The notes under the pieces were generated by a model. That model made no database searches. It had not been told where the DNA came from and was given only the letters and a program-made list of their open reading frames with translations. This document shows, one piece after another, positions 49,200 through 58,480 of a DNA stretch of 64,000 bases (position 1 is its first letter; each line of letters starts with the position of its first letter). A program made the position numbers and the translations under genes. Source of the DNA: Actinoplanes lobatus (GTDB taxonomy: Bacteria > Actinomycetota > Actinomycetes > Mycobacteriales > Micromonosporaceae); the NCBI RefSeq assembly GCF_014205215.1, contig NZ_JACHNC010000001.1:4407001-4471000 (forward strand), written 5' to 3'.

Positions 49200-50026
49200 C
49201 ATCCGTCTACCCGGCCACGGTCCACAAACGCAGCCGGTTCACCAAGGTCGTCGACACGCTCGAGGCGTACATCCGGATCGACCTGGTCGAGGAACGGATG
49301 TTCCCGGCCTCGACGATCATGCGCTATCTCGCCGTGGTGTTCCCGGTGCTGCTCTACTACTTCCAGAGCACCTTCCTCACCATCTCCGACGAGCTGTTCA
49401 TGACCATGCTCATCGGCGCCGCGGTGATCGCCGGACTCCAGGACGCGCTGACCGGCCTCACCGGACGGCTCAACTTCGCGATGGAACGCGGCACCCTGGA
49501 GACCTACCTGGTCGAGCCGGTGCCGTGGGCGCTCATCCCGGTCGCGATGAACATCTGGCGCAGCGTCACCGGCGCCTTGCTGGCCTGCGTCATGGTGGCG
49601 CTCGGCTGGATGCTCGGCGGCCCGGTCCACGCGCCCGGCATCCCCGCCGCGCTGCTGGTGCTCTTCCTCGGCATCCTGGCCTGCAACGCGCTCGGCTCCT
49701 TCGCGGCGAGCTTCATCCTGCTGTTCAAGCGGGGTGAGCCGGTCGTGATGCTGTACAGCCTCGCGGCCTCGGTCCTCGGCGGCGCGCTCTTCCCGATCGA
49801 GGTGCTGCCGGTCTGGATCCGCTGGGCCAGCTATCTGGTGCCGCATTCGTACGTGATCGCCGCCGAGCGCCGGCTGCTGATGCCCGGGATGCCCGCCGAG
49901 GGACTGTCCCCGCTGGCCGCGACCCTGATCCTGGCCGGCTTCACCCTGGTCACCTTCGTGGCCGGCCTGTTCGTCTTCGACCGTTCGCTGCGCCTGGCCC
50001 GCCGACTGGGGATCCTGAGCATATGA
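49196..50026 (+). CDS. ABC-2 type transporter permease
   Basis: This 276-residue membrane protein has six helices, e.g. IMRYLAVVFPVLLYYF (about 42-57), ALLACVMVALGWMLGG, IPAALLVLFLGILACNALGSFAAS and ATLILAGFTLVTFVAGLFVF. The cytosolic N-terminus probably contacts the ATPase. The motif LGGALFPIEVLPVWIRWASYLVPHSY (over about 198-223) is typical of ABC-2 exporters. It may export glycolipid or finished polysaccharide, a second route alongside the Wzy-like system. Confidence 0.9.
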   Translation: MTSVYPATVHKRSRFTKVVDTLEAYIRIDLVEERMFPASTIMRYLAVVFPVLLYYFQSTFLTISDELFMTMLIGAAVIAGLQDALTGLTGRLNFAMERGTLETYLVEPVPWALIPVAMNIWRSVTGALLACVMVALGWMLGGPVHAPGIPAALLVLFLGILACNALGSFAASFILLFKRGEPVVMLYSLAASVLGGALFPIEVLPVWIRWASYLVPHSYVIAAERRLLMPGMPAEGLSPLAATLILAGFTLVTFVAGLFVFDRSLRLARRLGILSI

Positions 50027-51255
50027 GTCCCGACCTGCGCCGACTCAACGCCCGCCGCCGCGAGGCCGTCCGGCTGCTCCGGGATTCCGGGGTTCGTGGG
50101 ATCGCGCAACGCGCCGCCCGGGTCGCCTACCGGCGGCTGGGTGCCTCCGAACTGGAGACCCAGATCGACCTGGACTACATGGCCGACTCCCGGGACCTGC
50201 GGCTCACCGTGCCCGGCAAGCGCCCGGATCGGGGCACCCCGCTGACCGTCGGCTGGATCTGTTCGCCGCCCGGCGCCGGCTCGGGCGGGCACACCACCTT
50301 CTTCCGCATGATCGAGGGGATGGAGGCGGCCGGTCACACCTGCGTGCTCTACCTGTACGACCCGTTCCGTGGCGATCTGGCCCGGCACGAGCGGGTGATC
50401 CGGCAGTACTGGCCGGGCGTACGGGCCGAGGTGCGGTCGGTGGCGGACGGGCTCGCCCCGCTCGACGCGTACGTCGCCTCGGCGTGGGAGACCGCGCACG
50501 TGCTGGCCGCGCGTGCCGACCTGCCGACCCGGCGGCTGTACTTCGTCCAGGACTTCGAGCCGTTCTTCTACCCGCGGGGCTCGCACTACGTGCTGGCCGA
50601 GGACACGTACCGGTTCGGGTTCCGGTCGATCACGGTGGGGCCGATGCTGGCGAACCTGCTGCGCGACCGGTTCGGGGTGACGGCGGCGGTGGCGAACTTC
50701 GGGATCGACACGAACATCTACGGGCTGACCAATCCGGAACCGCGTACCGGTGTGGTGTTCTACGCCAAGCGGGACGTGCCGCGCCGCGGGTTCCTGCTCG
50801 GTCTGCTGGCCCTGCGGGAGTTCCATCGGCGGCAGCCGGAGCAGCCGATCCACATCTTCGGCGATCCGACGGTCGAGGTGCCCTTCCCGGCGGTCAACCA
50901 CGGGGTGCTCAAACCGGCGGAGCTGGCCGCCCTCTACAACGACTGCGCGGCCGGGATCGCGATGTCGTTCACCAACCTGTCGCTGGTGCCGGACGAGATG
51001 CTGGCGTGCGGTGTGGTGCCGGTGATGGCCGAGTCCGAGTACGCCAAGGTGACGCTGGACAACCCGCATGTGCGGTGGGCGCATCCGACGGCGTACGGGC
51101 TGGCCGAGGCGCTCGGCGGGATCGTCGGCGGCGACCGGCCCGCGCCGGAGGTGGTCGCCGCCAGCGTCCGGCCGACGCCGTGGGACGACGCGAAACGGGT
51201 GACCCGGGAGACCATCGAGGACGAGGTCTACGGCGCGCCGGCCGCCTCCCGGTAG
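50023..51255 (+). CDS. GT4-like glycosyltransferase (WsaF/rhamnosyltransferase type)
   Basis: This 410-residue GT-B protein has GWICSPPGAGSGGHTTFFRMI (over about 76-96) with the glycine-rich donor loop, AYVASAWETAHVLA, LYFVQDFEPFFYPRGSHY (about 180-197; typical of WsaF-like rhamnosyltransferases) and GVVFYAKRDVPRRGF. FTNLSLVPDEMLACGVVPV (about 318-336) forms the sugar-nucleotide site. The ATG overlaps the permease stop. It overlaps the convergent GT4 gene by 28 bp. Confidence 0.85.
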   Translation: MSPDLRRLNARRREAVRLLRDSGVRGIAQRAARVAYRRLGASELETQIDLDYMADSRDLRLTVPGKRPDRGTPLTVGWICSPPGAGSGGHTTFFRMIEGMEAAGHTCVLYLYDPFRGDLARHERVIRQYWPGVRAEVRSVADGLAPLDAYVASAWETAHVLAARADLPTRRLYFVQDFEPFFYPRGSHYVLAEDTYRFGFRSITVGPMLANLLRDRFGVTAAVANFGIDTNIYGLTNPEPRTGVVFYAKRDVPRRGFLLGLLALREFHRRQPEQPIHIFGDPTVEVPFPAVNHGVLKPAELAALYNDCAAGIAMSFTNLSLVPDEMLACGVVPVMAESEYAKVTLDNPHVRWAHPTAYGLAEALGGIVGGDRPAPEVVAASVRPTPWDDAKRVTRETIEDEVYGAPAASR

Positions 51256-52388
51256 GCGCCGGTCAGCACGGCGCCCGCCGCCGACCAGGTCAGCTCCCCG
51301 GCTCCGCGGACACTCTCGGTGCGGAGCCGGGCTAGCAGCTCCGGATCGGTCCACAGCGAGCGCAGCCGTTCGGTGAGCGCGTCCACGTCGCCGGCCGGGT
51401 GGAACAGCGCGTCCACGCCGTCGGTGCCGGGGGCGCCGCTGTGGTCGGAGACCACGAGCACGCACCCGCACGCCCGGGCCTCGTAGGTGACGAGGGCGCT
51501 GCCCTCCTCCACCGAGGGCAGCACCAGCACGTCGCAGTCGCGCATGAGGGCCGCCGGATCGGGCACGTGGCCCGCTTCGGTGACGCTGGGGTGGGCGAGC
51601 AGCTCCTCGATGACCCGCCGGTAGCCGGGTTCGATGCTTCCGGCGATGACGAACCGGCCGCCGGCGTCGGCGGCGCCGCAGCGCAGCCAGGCCCGGAGCG
51701 CGTCGTGCAGACCCTTGCGGGGTTCGCCGCGTCCCACGAAGCCGACGGTGAACGGCCGTCCGGAGTCGTCGCGGCCCCCGGTGTGGAAGCGGCCGGGGTC
51801 GTAGCCGTAGCGGTGCCGCAGCAGACGCGAAGCCGGTGTGCCGGCGTCGAGGAAGGTGCGCGCCACGAAGTCGGACGGGCAGAGCAGGCGGTCGGCCAGC
51901 GCGTACTCGCGTTCCTCGATGGCCAGCTTCCCGGGTTGCCGGGCGTGCGGGCTGGACGGGTCGACCGGGATGCCGAGGTCGGCGCAGACCTTCTCGACGG
52001 CGTCGAAGGCGAATCCGGTGTGCGCGTTCGGCCGCTCCAGGACGCTGGGCACCCCGAGGCGGCGGGCCGTGGTCAGGAGCCGTTCGGACCGTAGCGGCCA
52101 GGCGTGCACCAGGTCGATGCGGCCGGCGAGGCGGCGCAGGGCGGCCGCGGCCCGGCGGTCGTGCCAGTCCAGGGCGCGCAGGTAGCCGACGACCCGGAAC
52201 GGCACCTTGAGCCCGGCCGGGCGCAGCGTCTCGACGACCCGGACGCCGGGCGGCAGCGGCCGTTCGTTGCTGGCGCAGAGCACGGTGACCTCGGCGCCGT
52301 GTTCGGCGGCGCCGCTGACCTGGTGCCAGGCGGTCATGCCGATGCCGGAGACGCCGAGCCGGGTGGGGAACGAGTACAGGACGCGCAT
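51228..52388 (-). CDS. Glycosyltransferase family 4
   Basis: This 386-residue GT-B enzyme has N-terminal VLYSFPTRLGVSGIGMTAWH, a middle acceptor part (VHAWPLRSERLL, ERPNAHTGFAFD), and C-terminal VGFVGRGEPRKGLHDALRAW (about 220-239), IAGSIEPGYRR and the acidic donor motif VLPSVEEGSALVTYEARACG (about 299-318; E-x7-E). The ATG at 52388 overlaps the stop of the previous gene. It is the last gene of the long minus-strand sugar operon. Confidence 0.9.
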   Translation of the reverse strand: MRVLYSFPTRLGVSGIGMTAWHQVSGAAEHGAEVTVLCASNERPLPPGVRVVETLRPAGLKVPFRVVGYLRALDWHDRRAAAALRRLAGRIDLVHAWPLRSERLLTTARRLGVPSVLERPNAHTGFAFDAVEKVCADLGIPVDPSSPHARQPGKLAIEEREYALADRLLCPSDFVARTFLDAGTPASRLLRHRYGYDPGRFHTGGRDDSGRPFTVGFVGRGEPRKGLHDALRAWLRCGAADAGGRFVIAGSIEPGYRRVIEELLAHPSVTEAGHVPDPAALMRDCDVLVLPSVEEGSALVTYEARACGCVLVVSDHSGAPGTDGVDALFHPAGDVDALTERLRSLWTDPELLARLRTESVRGAGELTWSAAGAVLTGAYREAAGAP

Positions 52389-53419
52389 CAGGAGCCTTCC
52401 TCGCCGCGGACCACCGCGGGCGACCATGCGTCGTGGATGAGCAGCTGTGGCTCGCCGGTGCCGTCGGCGGGGACCCGCCACACGTCGCTGGACGCGGTGC
52501 CGGCGGTCTCCCGGGGAAGTCCGTAGACGACGGTCCGGTCGTCGAGCCATTCGACCTGGTCGTCGACGCTGCGGGTCTCGGCCAGCAGGGTCTCGGCGCC
52601 GGTACGCAGGTCGTAGACGGCCAGCCGCCACTTTCCGGCGGGCAGGTCGCCGTGCTTCTTGAAGGCGACCCGGGTGCGGTCCGGTGACAGCGACGGGCAT
52701 TCGACGTCGCCGTGCAGGGCGGTGACGGTACGGGCGGAGAGGCTGCCCTCGACCAGCCACGTCCGGGCACCCGACGCGGCGGTCGCGTAGAACCGGTCGT
52801 CGTCGAGGAACGTGACGCCCCACAGGTTCTTGTCCGATGCGGTGACGACCCTGCCGTCGACGGTCAGCGTGAACTTCTCGATGTCGCCGACGACCTCGCC
52901 GTCCACCCGGGCGACCACGGTACGGGTGGAGAACTGTCCCGGGTTGGCGTAGGAGTCGCCGAAGACGAACGTGGTGGTGGCGGCCAGCGTCCCGTCCCGT
53001 GACAGCCGGGCCCGGCTCGGTATGCCGGTCAACGGCAGATCCCGGACCGTTGTCCACGACGGGCCCAGCAGCCGCGCCTGGTAGGTGGTGACCAGTCCGC
53101 GTTCGGCGGAGAGACAGATCGCGTCGGCGGCGGTGGCGTAGACGCGTTCGCAGGAGGCGGGGGTGAGCGTCCGCGGCCCGTCGGGTGCGGTGAGCGGGAC
53201 GACCGCGACCTTGCCGTAGCCGGCGCCGAGGGCGGTGCTGCGGAACACCAGGTGCGGCTGGGCGCGCACGGTGGCCAGGTCGGCGCCCGGCGGGACCGGC
53301 GGTGCGGCGGCCACCGTCCGGGCCTGGTCGCGGCGCACCTTCCACACGTAGGCGCCGGCGCCGGCCACGGCGACGATCAGGACCGTGACCAGGGCGGCGA
53401 CGCGGTTGCGGAGGCTCAC
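52388..53419 (-). CDS. TolB/beta-propeller-like exported protein
   Basis: This 343-residue protein has an N-terminal anchor or signal helix (AALVTVLIVAVAGAGAYVW, about 7-25). Repeated beta-strand blocks of about 45 residues contain SPDRTR, TLTPASCERVY, RLAVYDLRTGAETLLAE and WRVPADGTGEPQLL, consistent with a WD40/TolB-like propeller. It probably sits outside the membrane. No enzyme function is evident. The GTG at 53419 overlaps the MFS gene's stop. It may guide export or assembly of the glycan made by this operon. Confidence 0.78.
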   Translation of the reverse strand: MSLRNRVAALVTVLIVAVAGAGAYVWKVRRDQARTVAAAPPVPPGADLATVRAQPHLVFRSTALGAGYGKVAVVPLTAPDGPRTLTPASCERVYATAADAICLSAERGLVTTYQARLLGPSWTTVRDLPLTGIPSRARLSRDGTLAATTTFVFGDSYANPGQFSTRTVVARVDGEVVGDIEKFTLTVDGRVVTASDKNLWGVTFLDDDRFYATAASGARTWLVEGSLSARTVTALHGDVECPSLSPDRTRVAFKKHGDLPAGKWRLAVYDLRTGAETLLAETRSVDDQVEWLDDRTVVYGLPRETAGTASSDVWRVPADGTGEPQLLIHDAWSPAVVRGEEGS

Positions 53420-54642
53420 CGGGACGCCTCGGCGCCGCGCAGCAGCCACGCCGCGACCGGGATGGCCACGGCCAGGAGCGCGGCGAACAGCAGCAGCGAC
53501 ACGGCGGGCCCCCGCACCGCCCACAGCACGCCGAAGGTCAGCGACGACGCGAACCGGGCCAGCACCACCACGGTCTGCGCGGCCGCGATGCCGCTGCCCC
53601 GGGTCTCCGCCGGGACCAGCGGGCTGACCAGCGCCGGCAGGACCCCGTCGGTGGCCGCGTAGAAGACCCCGAGCAGCAGCAGGACGGCCAGCGTCAGGCC
53701 GGGGCCGCCGGACGGCAGCGCGCCCAGCAGGTAGCACGCGAGCAGGGCGCCGTGCCCGGCCACCAGGACGCGGGCGCGGCCGAACCGGTCGGCCAGGCGC
53801 CCCATCGGTACGGCGAGCGCCAGGTAGGCGATGTTCGTACCCACGTAGAGGAGCGGGAAATAGACGGCCGCGACGTCATCGCGCTCCTGGAGTGCCAGGT
53901 AGAGGAATCCGTCGCCGACGGTGAGCAGGCCGAGCACGCCGGCCGCGATCAGCGGCCGGCGCAGTCGCCGCCCGCCCACCTCGCGCAGCACCCGGCGCAG
54001 GCCGGTCCGGGTGGACGGGGCGGTGGTGCGCAGGTTCGGCACGAACAGCACGAGTACGGCGACGCCTACCACGGCGAACGCGAACGACACCACGAAGATC
54101 GAGTCGTAGCTGCCCGGCACGCTCCACAGCAGCGCGAACGCGACGAGCGGTCCGAGCGCCGCGCCGATCGTGTCGAGGGCCCGGTGCACGCCGAACGCGC
54201 GGCCCAGCATCGCCGGATCGGACGCCTCGGCGATCAGCGCGTCCCGGGGTGCGGTCCGCAGGCCCTTGCCGAGACGGTCCGCGGTGACCACCGCGGTGAT
54301 GGCGGCGAATCCGGTGGCCGCGAGCATGGCGATCCGGCTGATCGCGGAGGCGCCGTACCCCACGACGGCCACCCACTTGGGCTGCCCGCCACGGTCACCG
54401 GCGTAGCCGCCGGCGATGCGCAGGAACGCGCTGACCCCCTGGTACACGCCGTCCAGGAAGCCGTACGCCACCGGGCTCAACCCGACCGTCGCCGTCAGGT
54501 ACAGCGGCAGCACCGACGCCACCATCTCGGAGGAGACGTCGGTGAGCAGGCTGACCGTGCCCAGCAGCAGCACGGTCGCGGAGACCTTCCCGGCGGTGGG
54601 CCCGATTCCGTCGGCCGGGCGGTCCCGGATCGTCACATACAC
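53416..54642 (-). CDS. Major facilitator superfamily transporter
   Basis: This 408-residue protein has 12 predicted helices. SLLTDVSSEMVASVLPLYLT (about 24-43) begins the fold, and motif-A-like sequences after helix 2 (AGGYAGDRGGQPKW) and in the second half (MGRLADRFGRARVL) are present. ADRLGKGLRTAPRDALIAE (about 122-140) marks the subfamily. The substrate is unknown. The GTG at 54642 preceded by GAGGAAAG is preferred. It lies in the amino-sugar operon, 13 bp after the DegT gene. Confidence 0.88.
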   Translation of the reverse strand: MYVTIRDRPADGIGPTAGKVSATVLLLGTVSLLTDVSSEMVASVLPLYLTATVGLSPVAYGFLDGVYQGVSAFLRIAGGYAGDRGGQPKWVAVVGYGASAISRIAMLAATGFAAITAVVTADRLGKGLRTAPRDALIAEASDPAMLGRAFGVHRALDTIGAALGPLVAFALLWSVPGSYDSIFVVSFAFAVVGVAVLVLFVPNLRTTAPSTRTGLRRVLREVGGRRLRRPLIAAGVLGLLTVGDGFLYLALQERDDVAAVYFPLLYVGTNIAYLALAVPMGRLADRFGRARVLVAGHGALLACYLLGALPSGGPGLTLAVLLLLGVFYAATDGVLPALVSPLVPAETRGSGIAAAQTVVVLARFASSLTFGVLWAVRGPAVSLLLFAALLAVAIPVAAWLLRGAEASR

Positions 54643-54655
54643 GGTGCGGCTTTCC

Positions 54656-55753
54656 TCAGGGGCGTAGCGCCCCGGCCAGAGCCTCGGCCACGCGGGCCTG
54701 CTGGTCCGGGGTGATCTGCGGGTAGATCGGCAGGGACAGGATCTCCGGGGCCACCCGCTCGGCGTTCGGGAACGAGCCGCCGAGCGACGCGAACGCGCCG
54801 GTCCGGTGCACCGGGAAGGGGTAGTGGATGGCGGCGCCGACCCCGGCCGCGTTGAGTCTCGTGAGCACCTCGTCGCGGTTCGGCACCCGGACACAGTAGA
54901 TGTGCCACACGTGCACGTTGCCGTCCAGGGTGACCGGGCGGATCACCTCGCCGAGCCCTTCGAGCAGCTCGTCGTAGCGGGCGGCCGCGGCCCGGCGCCG
55001 CTCGTTCCACGAGGCCAGCCGGGCCAGCTTGGCGCGCAGCACGACCGCCTGGAGACCGTCGAGGCGGCTGTTCACGCCGACCAGGTCGTGGTGGTATTTG
55101 CGCAGGCCACCGTGGCTGCCGAGGGTGCGGACCGTGGTGGCCCACTCCTCGGAGCCGGTGGTGACGGCGCCGGCGTCACCGTAGGCGCCGAGGTTCTTGC
55201 CGGGGTAGAAGCTGGTCGCCGCGATGCCGTCCACACCGGAGCCGCGCCCGTGCCGGGTGGCGCCCTGCGACTGCGCGGCGTCCTCGACGACGACGATGTC
55301 CCGGCCGCCGATCCCGGCCCGGAGCTGTTCGACCGGGGCGAGCTGGCCGTACAGGTGAACCGGCACGATGGCGCGGGTCCGCGGCGTGATCGCGGCGAGC
55401 GCCGCCTCGACGTCGATCAGATAGGTACGCGGATCGCAGTCCACCAGCACGACCTCGGCACCGGTGCGGGCGACCGCCTCGGCGGTGGCGATGAACGTGT
55501 TGGCCGGCAGGATCACCTCGGTGCCGGGACCGGCACCGACCGCCCGGAACGCCAGCTCCAGCGCGTCGGTGCCGTTGGCCACGCCGATGCAGTGCGGCAG
55601 CCCGGAGAACGCGGCGTACTCCCGCTCGAACGCGGCCACCTCGGGCCCGCCGATGAACGCCGTGTCGGCGATGGTGCGCTTGAATCCGGCCTCGACCTCC
55701 TCGGCCACCTCCGCGTGCGCGGCGGCCAGGTCGACGAGCGGGATGCGGGTCAT
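54656..55753 (-). CDS. DegT/DnrJ/EryC1 sugar aminotransferase (second copy)
   Basis: This 365-residue PLP enzyme aminates a keto-sugar nucleotide. Motifs are FIGGPEVAAFEREYA (about 34-48), VANGTDALELAFRA (about 57-70), VPVHLYGQLAPVEQL, DAAQSQGATRHGR (Asp about 158) and catalytic-lysine segment SFYPGKNLGAYGDAGAV (about 181-197). The C-terminal PVHRTGAFASLG is also typical. It is very close to WlbC/DesV-type aminotransferases, and a second member is encoded at 56394-57518. The ATG overlaps the acyltransferase stop. Confidence 0.93.
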   Translation of the reverse strand: MTRIPLVDLAAAHAEVAEEVEAGFKRTIADTAFIGGPEVAAFEREYAAFSGLPHCIGVANGTDALELAFRAVGAGPGTEVILPANTFIATAEAVARTGAEVVLVDCDPRTYLIDVEAALAAITPRTRAIVPVHLYGQLAPVEQLRAGIGGRDIVVVEDAAQSQGATRHGRGSGVDGIAATSFYPGKNLGAYGDAGAVTTGSEEWATTVRTLGSHGGLRKYHHDLVGVNSRLDGLQAVVLRAKLARLASWNERRRAAAARYDELLEGLGEVIRPVTLDGNVHVWHIYCVRVPNRDEVLTRLNAAGVGAAIHYPFPVHRTGAFASLGGSFPNAERVAPEILSLPIYPQITPDQQARVAEALAGALRP

Positions 55754-56397
55754 GAAACTTGCCTTTCCGGGATGGAAGACCTACGGAGAAGACGGGCCGG
55801 GCTGCCGGCCCACACCTCGGCCGGGGGCACGTCGCGGAGCACGACCGAGCCCATCCCGACCAGGGACCAGGCGCCGACGGTCACGCCCTCGCGCAGCAGC
55901 GCGCCGGCGCCGATGTAGGCGCCCTCGGACAGGACCACCCCGCCGCCCAGCCGTACCCCGGACGCGATCGTGACGTACGGGGCCACCAGGTCGTCATGGG
56001 TGAGCACGGCCTGCGGCATGACCGCCACGTGGGCGCCCACGGTGACGTCGGCGGTCAGCACGGTGCCGGCCAGCAGGACGGTGCCCTCGCCGACGGTGCT
56101 GCCGGCGCCGATCGACACCGAGGGGTGTACGACGGTCGCGTACCGCCGTGGGGGCAGGGCGAGGCGCTCGACGATGCGCCGCCGGGCGGTGTAGGCACGT
56201 GGATTGCCCACGCACACCACCACGGCGGCGTCCATCCCGAGCACGCTGTCGACCGGCCCGAGGATCGGCAACCCGGAGCGCTGGGTCCCGTGCAGCGCCG
56301 GATCGTCGTCGACGAAGCCGAGGACCCGCCAGCCGGAGGCGGCCGCGGCCGTCTCCCGGGCGAAGCCACCGGCTCCGACGATGACCAGGTCCTTCAC
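55750..56397 (-). CDS. PglD/NeuD-type sugar O/N-acyltransferase
   Basis: This 215-residue protein has an N-terminal Rossmann-like part (VIVGAGGFARETAAA, about 5-19). A left-handed beta-helix of hexapeptide repeats follows (GAGSTVGEGTVLLAGTVL, over about 96-114), with catalytic His in VLTHDDLVAPYVTIASG. GMGSVVLRDVPPAEVWAGSPARLL (over about 180-203) closes the family signature. It probably acetylates the amino group set by a neighbouring DegT enzyme. The GTG overlaps the upstream DegT stop. Confidence 0.9.
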   Translation of the reverse strand: MKDLVIVGAGGFARETAAAASGWRVLGFVDDDPALHGTQRSGLPILGPVDSVLGMDAAVVVCVGNPRAYTARRRIVERLALPPRRYATVVHPSVSIGAGSTVGEGTVLLAGTVLTADVTVGAHVAVMPQAVLTHDDLVAPYVTIASGVRLGGGVVLSEGAYIGAGALLREGVTVGAWSLVGMGSVVLRDVPPAEVWAGSPARLLRRSSIPERQVS

Positions 56398-57518
56398 CGG
56401 GCGGCCAGCTCGCGCAGCACCCCGGCGATGTGGTCCTGGTCGGCTTCGGTCAGCCTGTGGTGCAGCGGCAGGATCAGCGACTGCCGGGTGATCCGCTCGG
56501 TCACCGGCAGCGGGCCCGGTGTCACGTCCGCGTAGGCCGGCTCCAGGTGCGCCGCCATGATGCCCCGGCGTGCCGACACCCCCTTGGCCGCGAGTTCGGA
56601 GAGAACGTCGTCCCGGCTGACCGGGAACCCGTCGAGCAGCACCCAGAACGACTGGTAGTTCGTCTGCCCATAGGCCGGATCGGTCACGGGGACGAGCCCG
56701 TCCACATCCGACAGAAGCTCCTGATAGCGGGCCGCGAGCTGTCGGCGCTGAGCCACCAGGCCGGCGAGTTTGGCCAGCTGGACCAGGCCGACAGCGGCCT
56801 GGATGTCGGTCATCCGGTAGTTGAAGGCCGTCTCCAGATACGCCTCCAGCACCGGCTGCTTCGACGCGTGCCGGTCGGCCGCGGACACGTTCATGCCGTG
56901 CTCACGCAGCCGCTTCAGCCGGGCCGCGGCCTCCGGGGAGTCGACGGTGACCATGCCACCCTCACCCGTGGTGATCAGCTTGCGCGGGTGGAACGACCAG
57001 GCCGCCACCTTCGCGCCGGTGCCGGCCGGGGCGCCGTAGACGGTGGATCCGGCCGCGCACGCGGCGTCCTCGACCAGGCCGACGCCCCAGTCGTCCGCGG
57101 CCTTGCGCAGCGCGACGGTGTCGAACGGCACGCCGCCCTGGTGCACCGCGATGACCGCCCGGGTCCGCGGCGTGCGCACCGCGTCGACCGTCTCCACCGT
57201 GAGGTTCCCGGTGGCCAGGTCGACGTCGGCGAAGACCGGGGTGGCGCCCACGTAGCGGACCGCGTTCGCGGTGGCGATGAACGACAGCGACGGCACGATC
57301 ACCTCGTCACCGGGCCCGATGTCGAGCAGCACCAGCGCGAGGTGCAGGCCGGTCGTGCAGGACGACACCGCCACACCGTGCCCGGCGCCGACCGCGGCCG
57401 CGAACTCCTGCTCGAACCGCGCGACCCGCGGCCCCTGCGCGACCCAGCCGGAGCGGACCGCATCGGCGGCGGCCTGCGCCTCCTCCTCCCCGAGGTCGGG
57501 GATCATCACCGGGATCAC
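56394..57518 (-). CDS. DegT/DnrJ/EryC1 sugar aminotransferase (first copy)
   Basis: This 374-residue enzyme has IPDLGEEEAQAAADAVRSGW, VSSCTTGLHLALVLL (about 55-69), IAVHQGGVPFDTVAL, EDAACAAGSTVYG (Asp about 157) and the PLP-lysine segment SFHPRKLITTGEGGMV (about 177-192). FNYRMTDIQAAVGLVQL (about 231) follows. It has the typical length. The GTG start at 57518 overlaps the epimerase stop. With the second copy at 54656 it implies two aminations or two different amino sugars in this branch. Confidence 0.93.
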   Translation of the reverse strand: MIPVMIPDLGEEEAQAAADAVRSGWVAQGPRVARFEQEFAAAVGAGHGVAVSSCTTGLHLALVLLDIGPGDEVIVPSLSFIATANAVRYVGATPVFADVDLATGNLTVETVDAVRTPRTRAVIAVHQGGVPFDTVALRKAADDWGVGLVEDAACAAGSTVYGAPAGTGAKVAAWSFHPRKLITTGEGGMVTVDSPEAAARLKRLREHGMNVSAADRHASKQPVLEAYLETAFNYRMTDIQAAVGLVQLAKLAGLVAQRRQLAARYQELLSDVDGLVPVTDPAYGQTNYQSFWVLLDGFPVSRDDVLSELAAKGVSARRGIMAAHLEPAYADVTPGPLPVTERITRQSLILPLHHRLTEADQDHIAGVLRELAAR

Positions 57519-58480
57519 TTGGACGACCGCCACCAGTCGACCAGGCCCTGGAGGCCCTCGGTGAGCGTGAGCTGCGGCTTCCAGCCCAGCCTCTGCTCGG
57601 CGAGGGAGATGTCGGCCAGGCGGCGGGTGACGCCGTTGACCGCGCGGGCCGGCCCGTGCTCCGGCGCCAGGTCCGACTTCATCACGGCGCTGAGCGCGGC
57701 GGCCAACTCCTTGAGGCTGGTCTCCTCGTGGCTGGCGATGTTGAACACCTCGTCGGTGACGTCCGCCCGGGCGGCCAGGATGTTGGCGCGGGCGATGTCG
57801 GCGACGTGCACGAAGTCCATGGTGGCCAGCCCGTCGCCGAGGATCAGCGGGGGAGTGCCGGCCTCGATCCGCTCCATCCAGCGGATCAGCACCTCGGTGT
57901 AGAGGCCGTGGATGTCCATCCGTGGCCCGTACACGTTGAAGTAGCGCAGGGCCACGTAGTCCAGGTCCTTCATGGCCTTGAAGCTGCGCAGCGTCGCCTC
58001 GTTGAACGCCTTCGCCGCCCCGTAGAACGTGTCGTTGTTGTACGGGTGGTGCCGCTCGGTGGTCGGGAACTCCTCGGCGAGCCCGTAGACCGACGCCGAC
58101 GACGACGCGATCACCTTCGTGACGCCCGCGTCGGCGGCCGCCTCGATCACGTTGAAGGTGCCGTCGACCAGCACCTCGTTGGCGAGCCGGGGCTCCTCGG
58201 CGCACTGGGTGATCCGGATGGCGGCCAGGTGGAAGACGAGATCCTGGCCCTCGGTGAGCGACCGGACCAGCGAGTTGTCCCGAATATCGCCCTCGACGAG
58301 CCGGACGTTTCCGGATTCGAGCGCCCACGCGAGGTTGTCGCGCCGCCCGCGTACGAAATTGTCGAGAACGACGATCTCCGAGGCGCCCCCGCGCACCAGC
58401 TCGTCGACGACGTGCGAGCCGATGGTGCCCGCCCCGCCGGTCACGAGAGCGCGCGCGCCCTCGATCGGTACCCCAGTCAC
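57515..58480 (-). CDS. NAD-dependent sugar epimerase/dehydratase
   Basis: This 321-residue extended SDR protein has Rossmann motif VTGGAGTIGSHVVDEL (about 12-27), VFHLAAIRITQCAEEP (about 81), SSSASVYG (about 121), catalytic YGAAKAFNE (about 147-155) and YFNVYGPRMD. The active site Tyr-x3-Lys is intact. The overall pattern is that of UDP-glucose/GlcNAc C4-epimerases. The GTG at 58480 overlaps the oxidoreductase stop. It probably changes C4 of a UDP-amino sugar in the same branch. Confidence 0.9.
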   Translation of the reverse strand: MTGVPIEGARALVTGGAGTIGSHVVDELVRGGASEIVVLDNFVRGRRDNLAWALESGNVRLVEGDIRDNSLVRSLTEGQDLVFHLAAIRITQCAEEPRLANEVLVDGTFNVIEAAADAGVTKVIASSSASVYGLAEEFPTTERHHPYNNDTFYGAAKAFNEATLRSFKAMKDLDYVALRYFNVYGPRMDIHGLYTEVLIRWMERIEAGTPPLILGDGLATMDFVHVADIARANILAARADVTDEVFNIASHEETSLKELAAALSAVMKSDLAPEHGPARAVNGVTRRLADISLAEQRLGWKPQLTLTEGLQGLVDWWRSSK

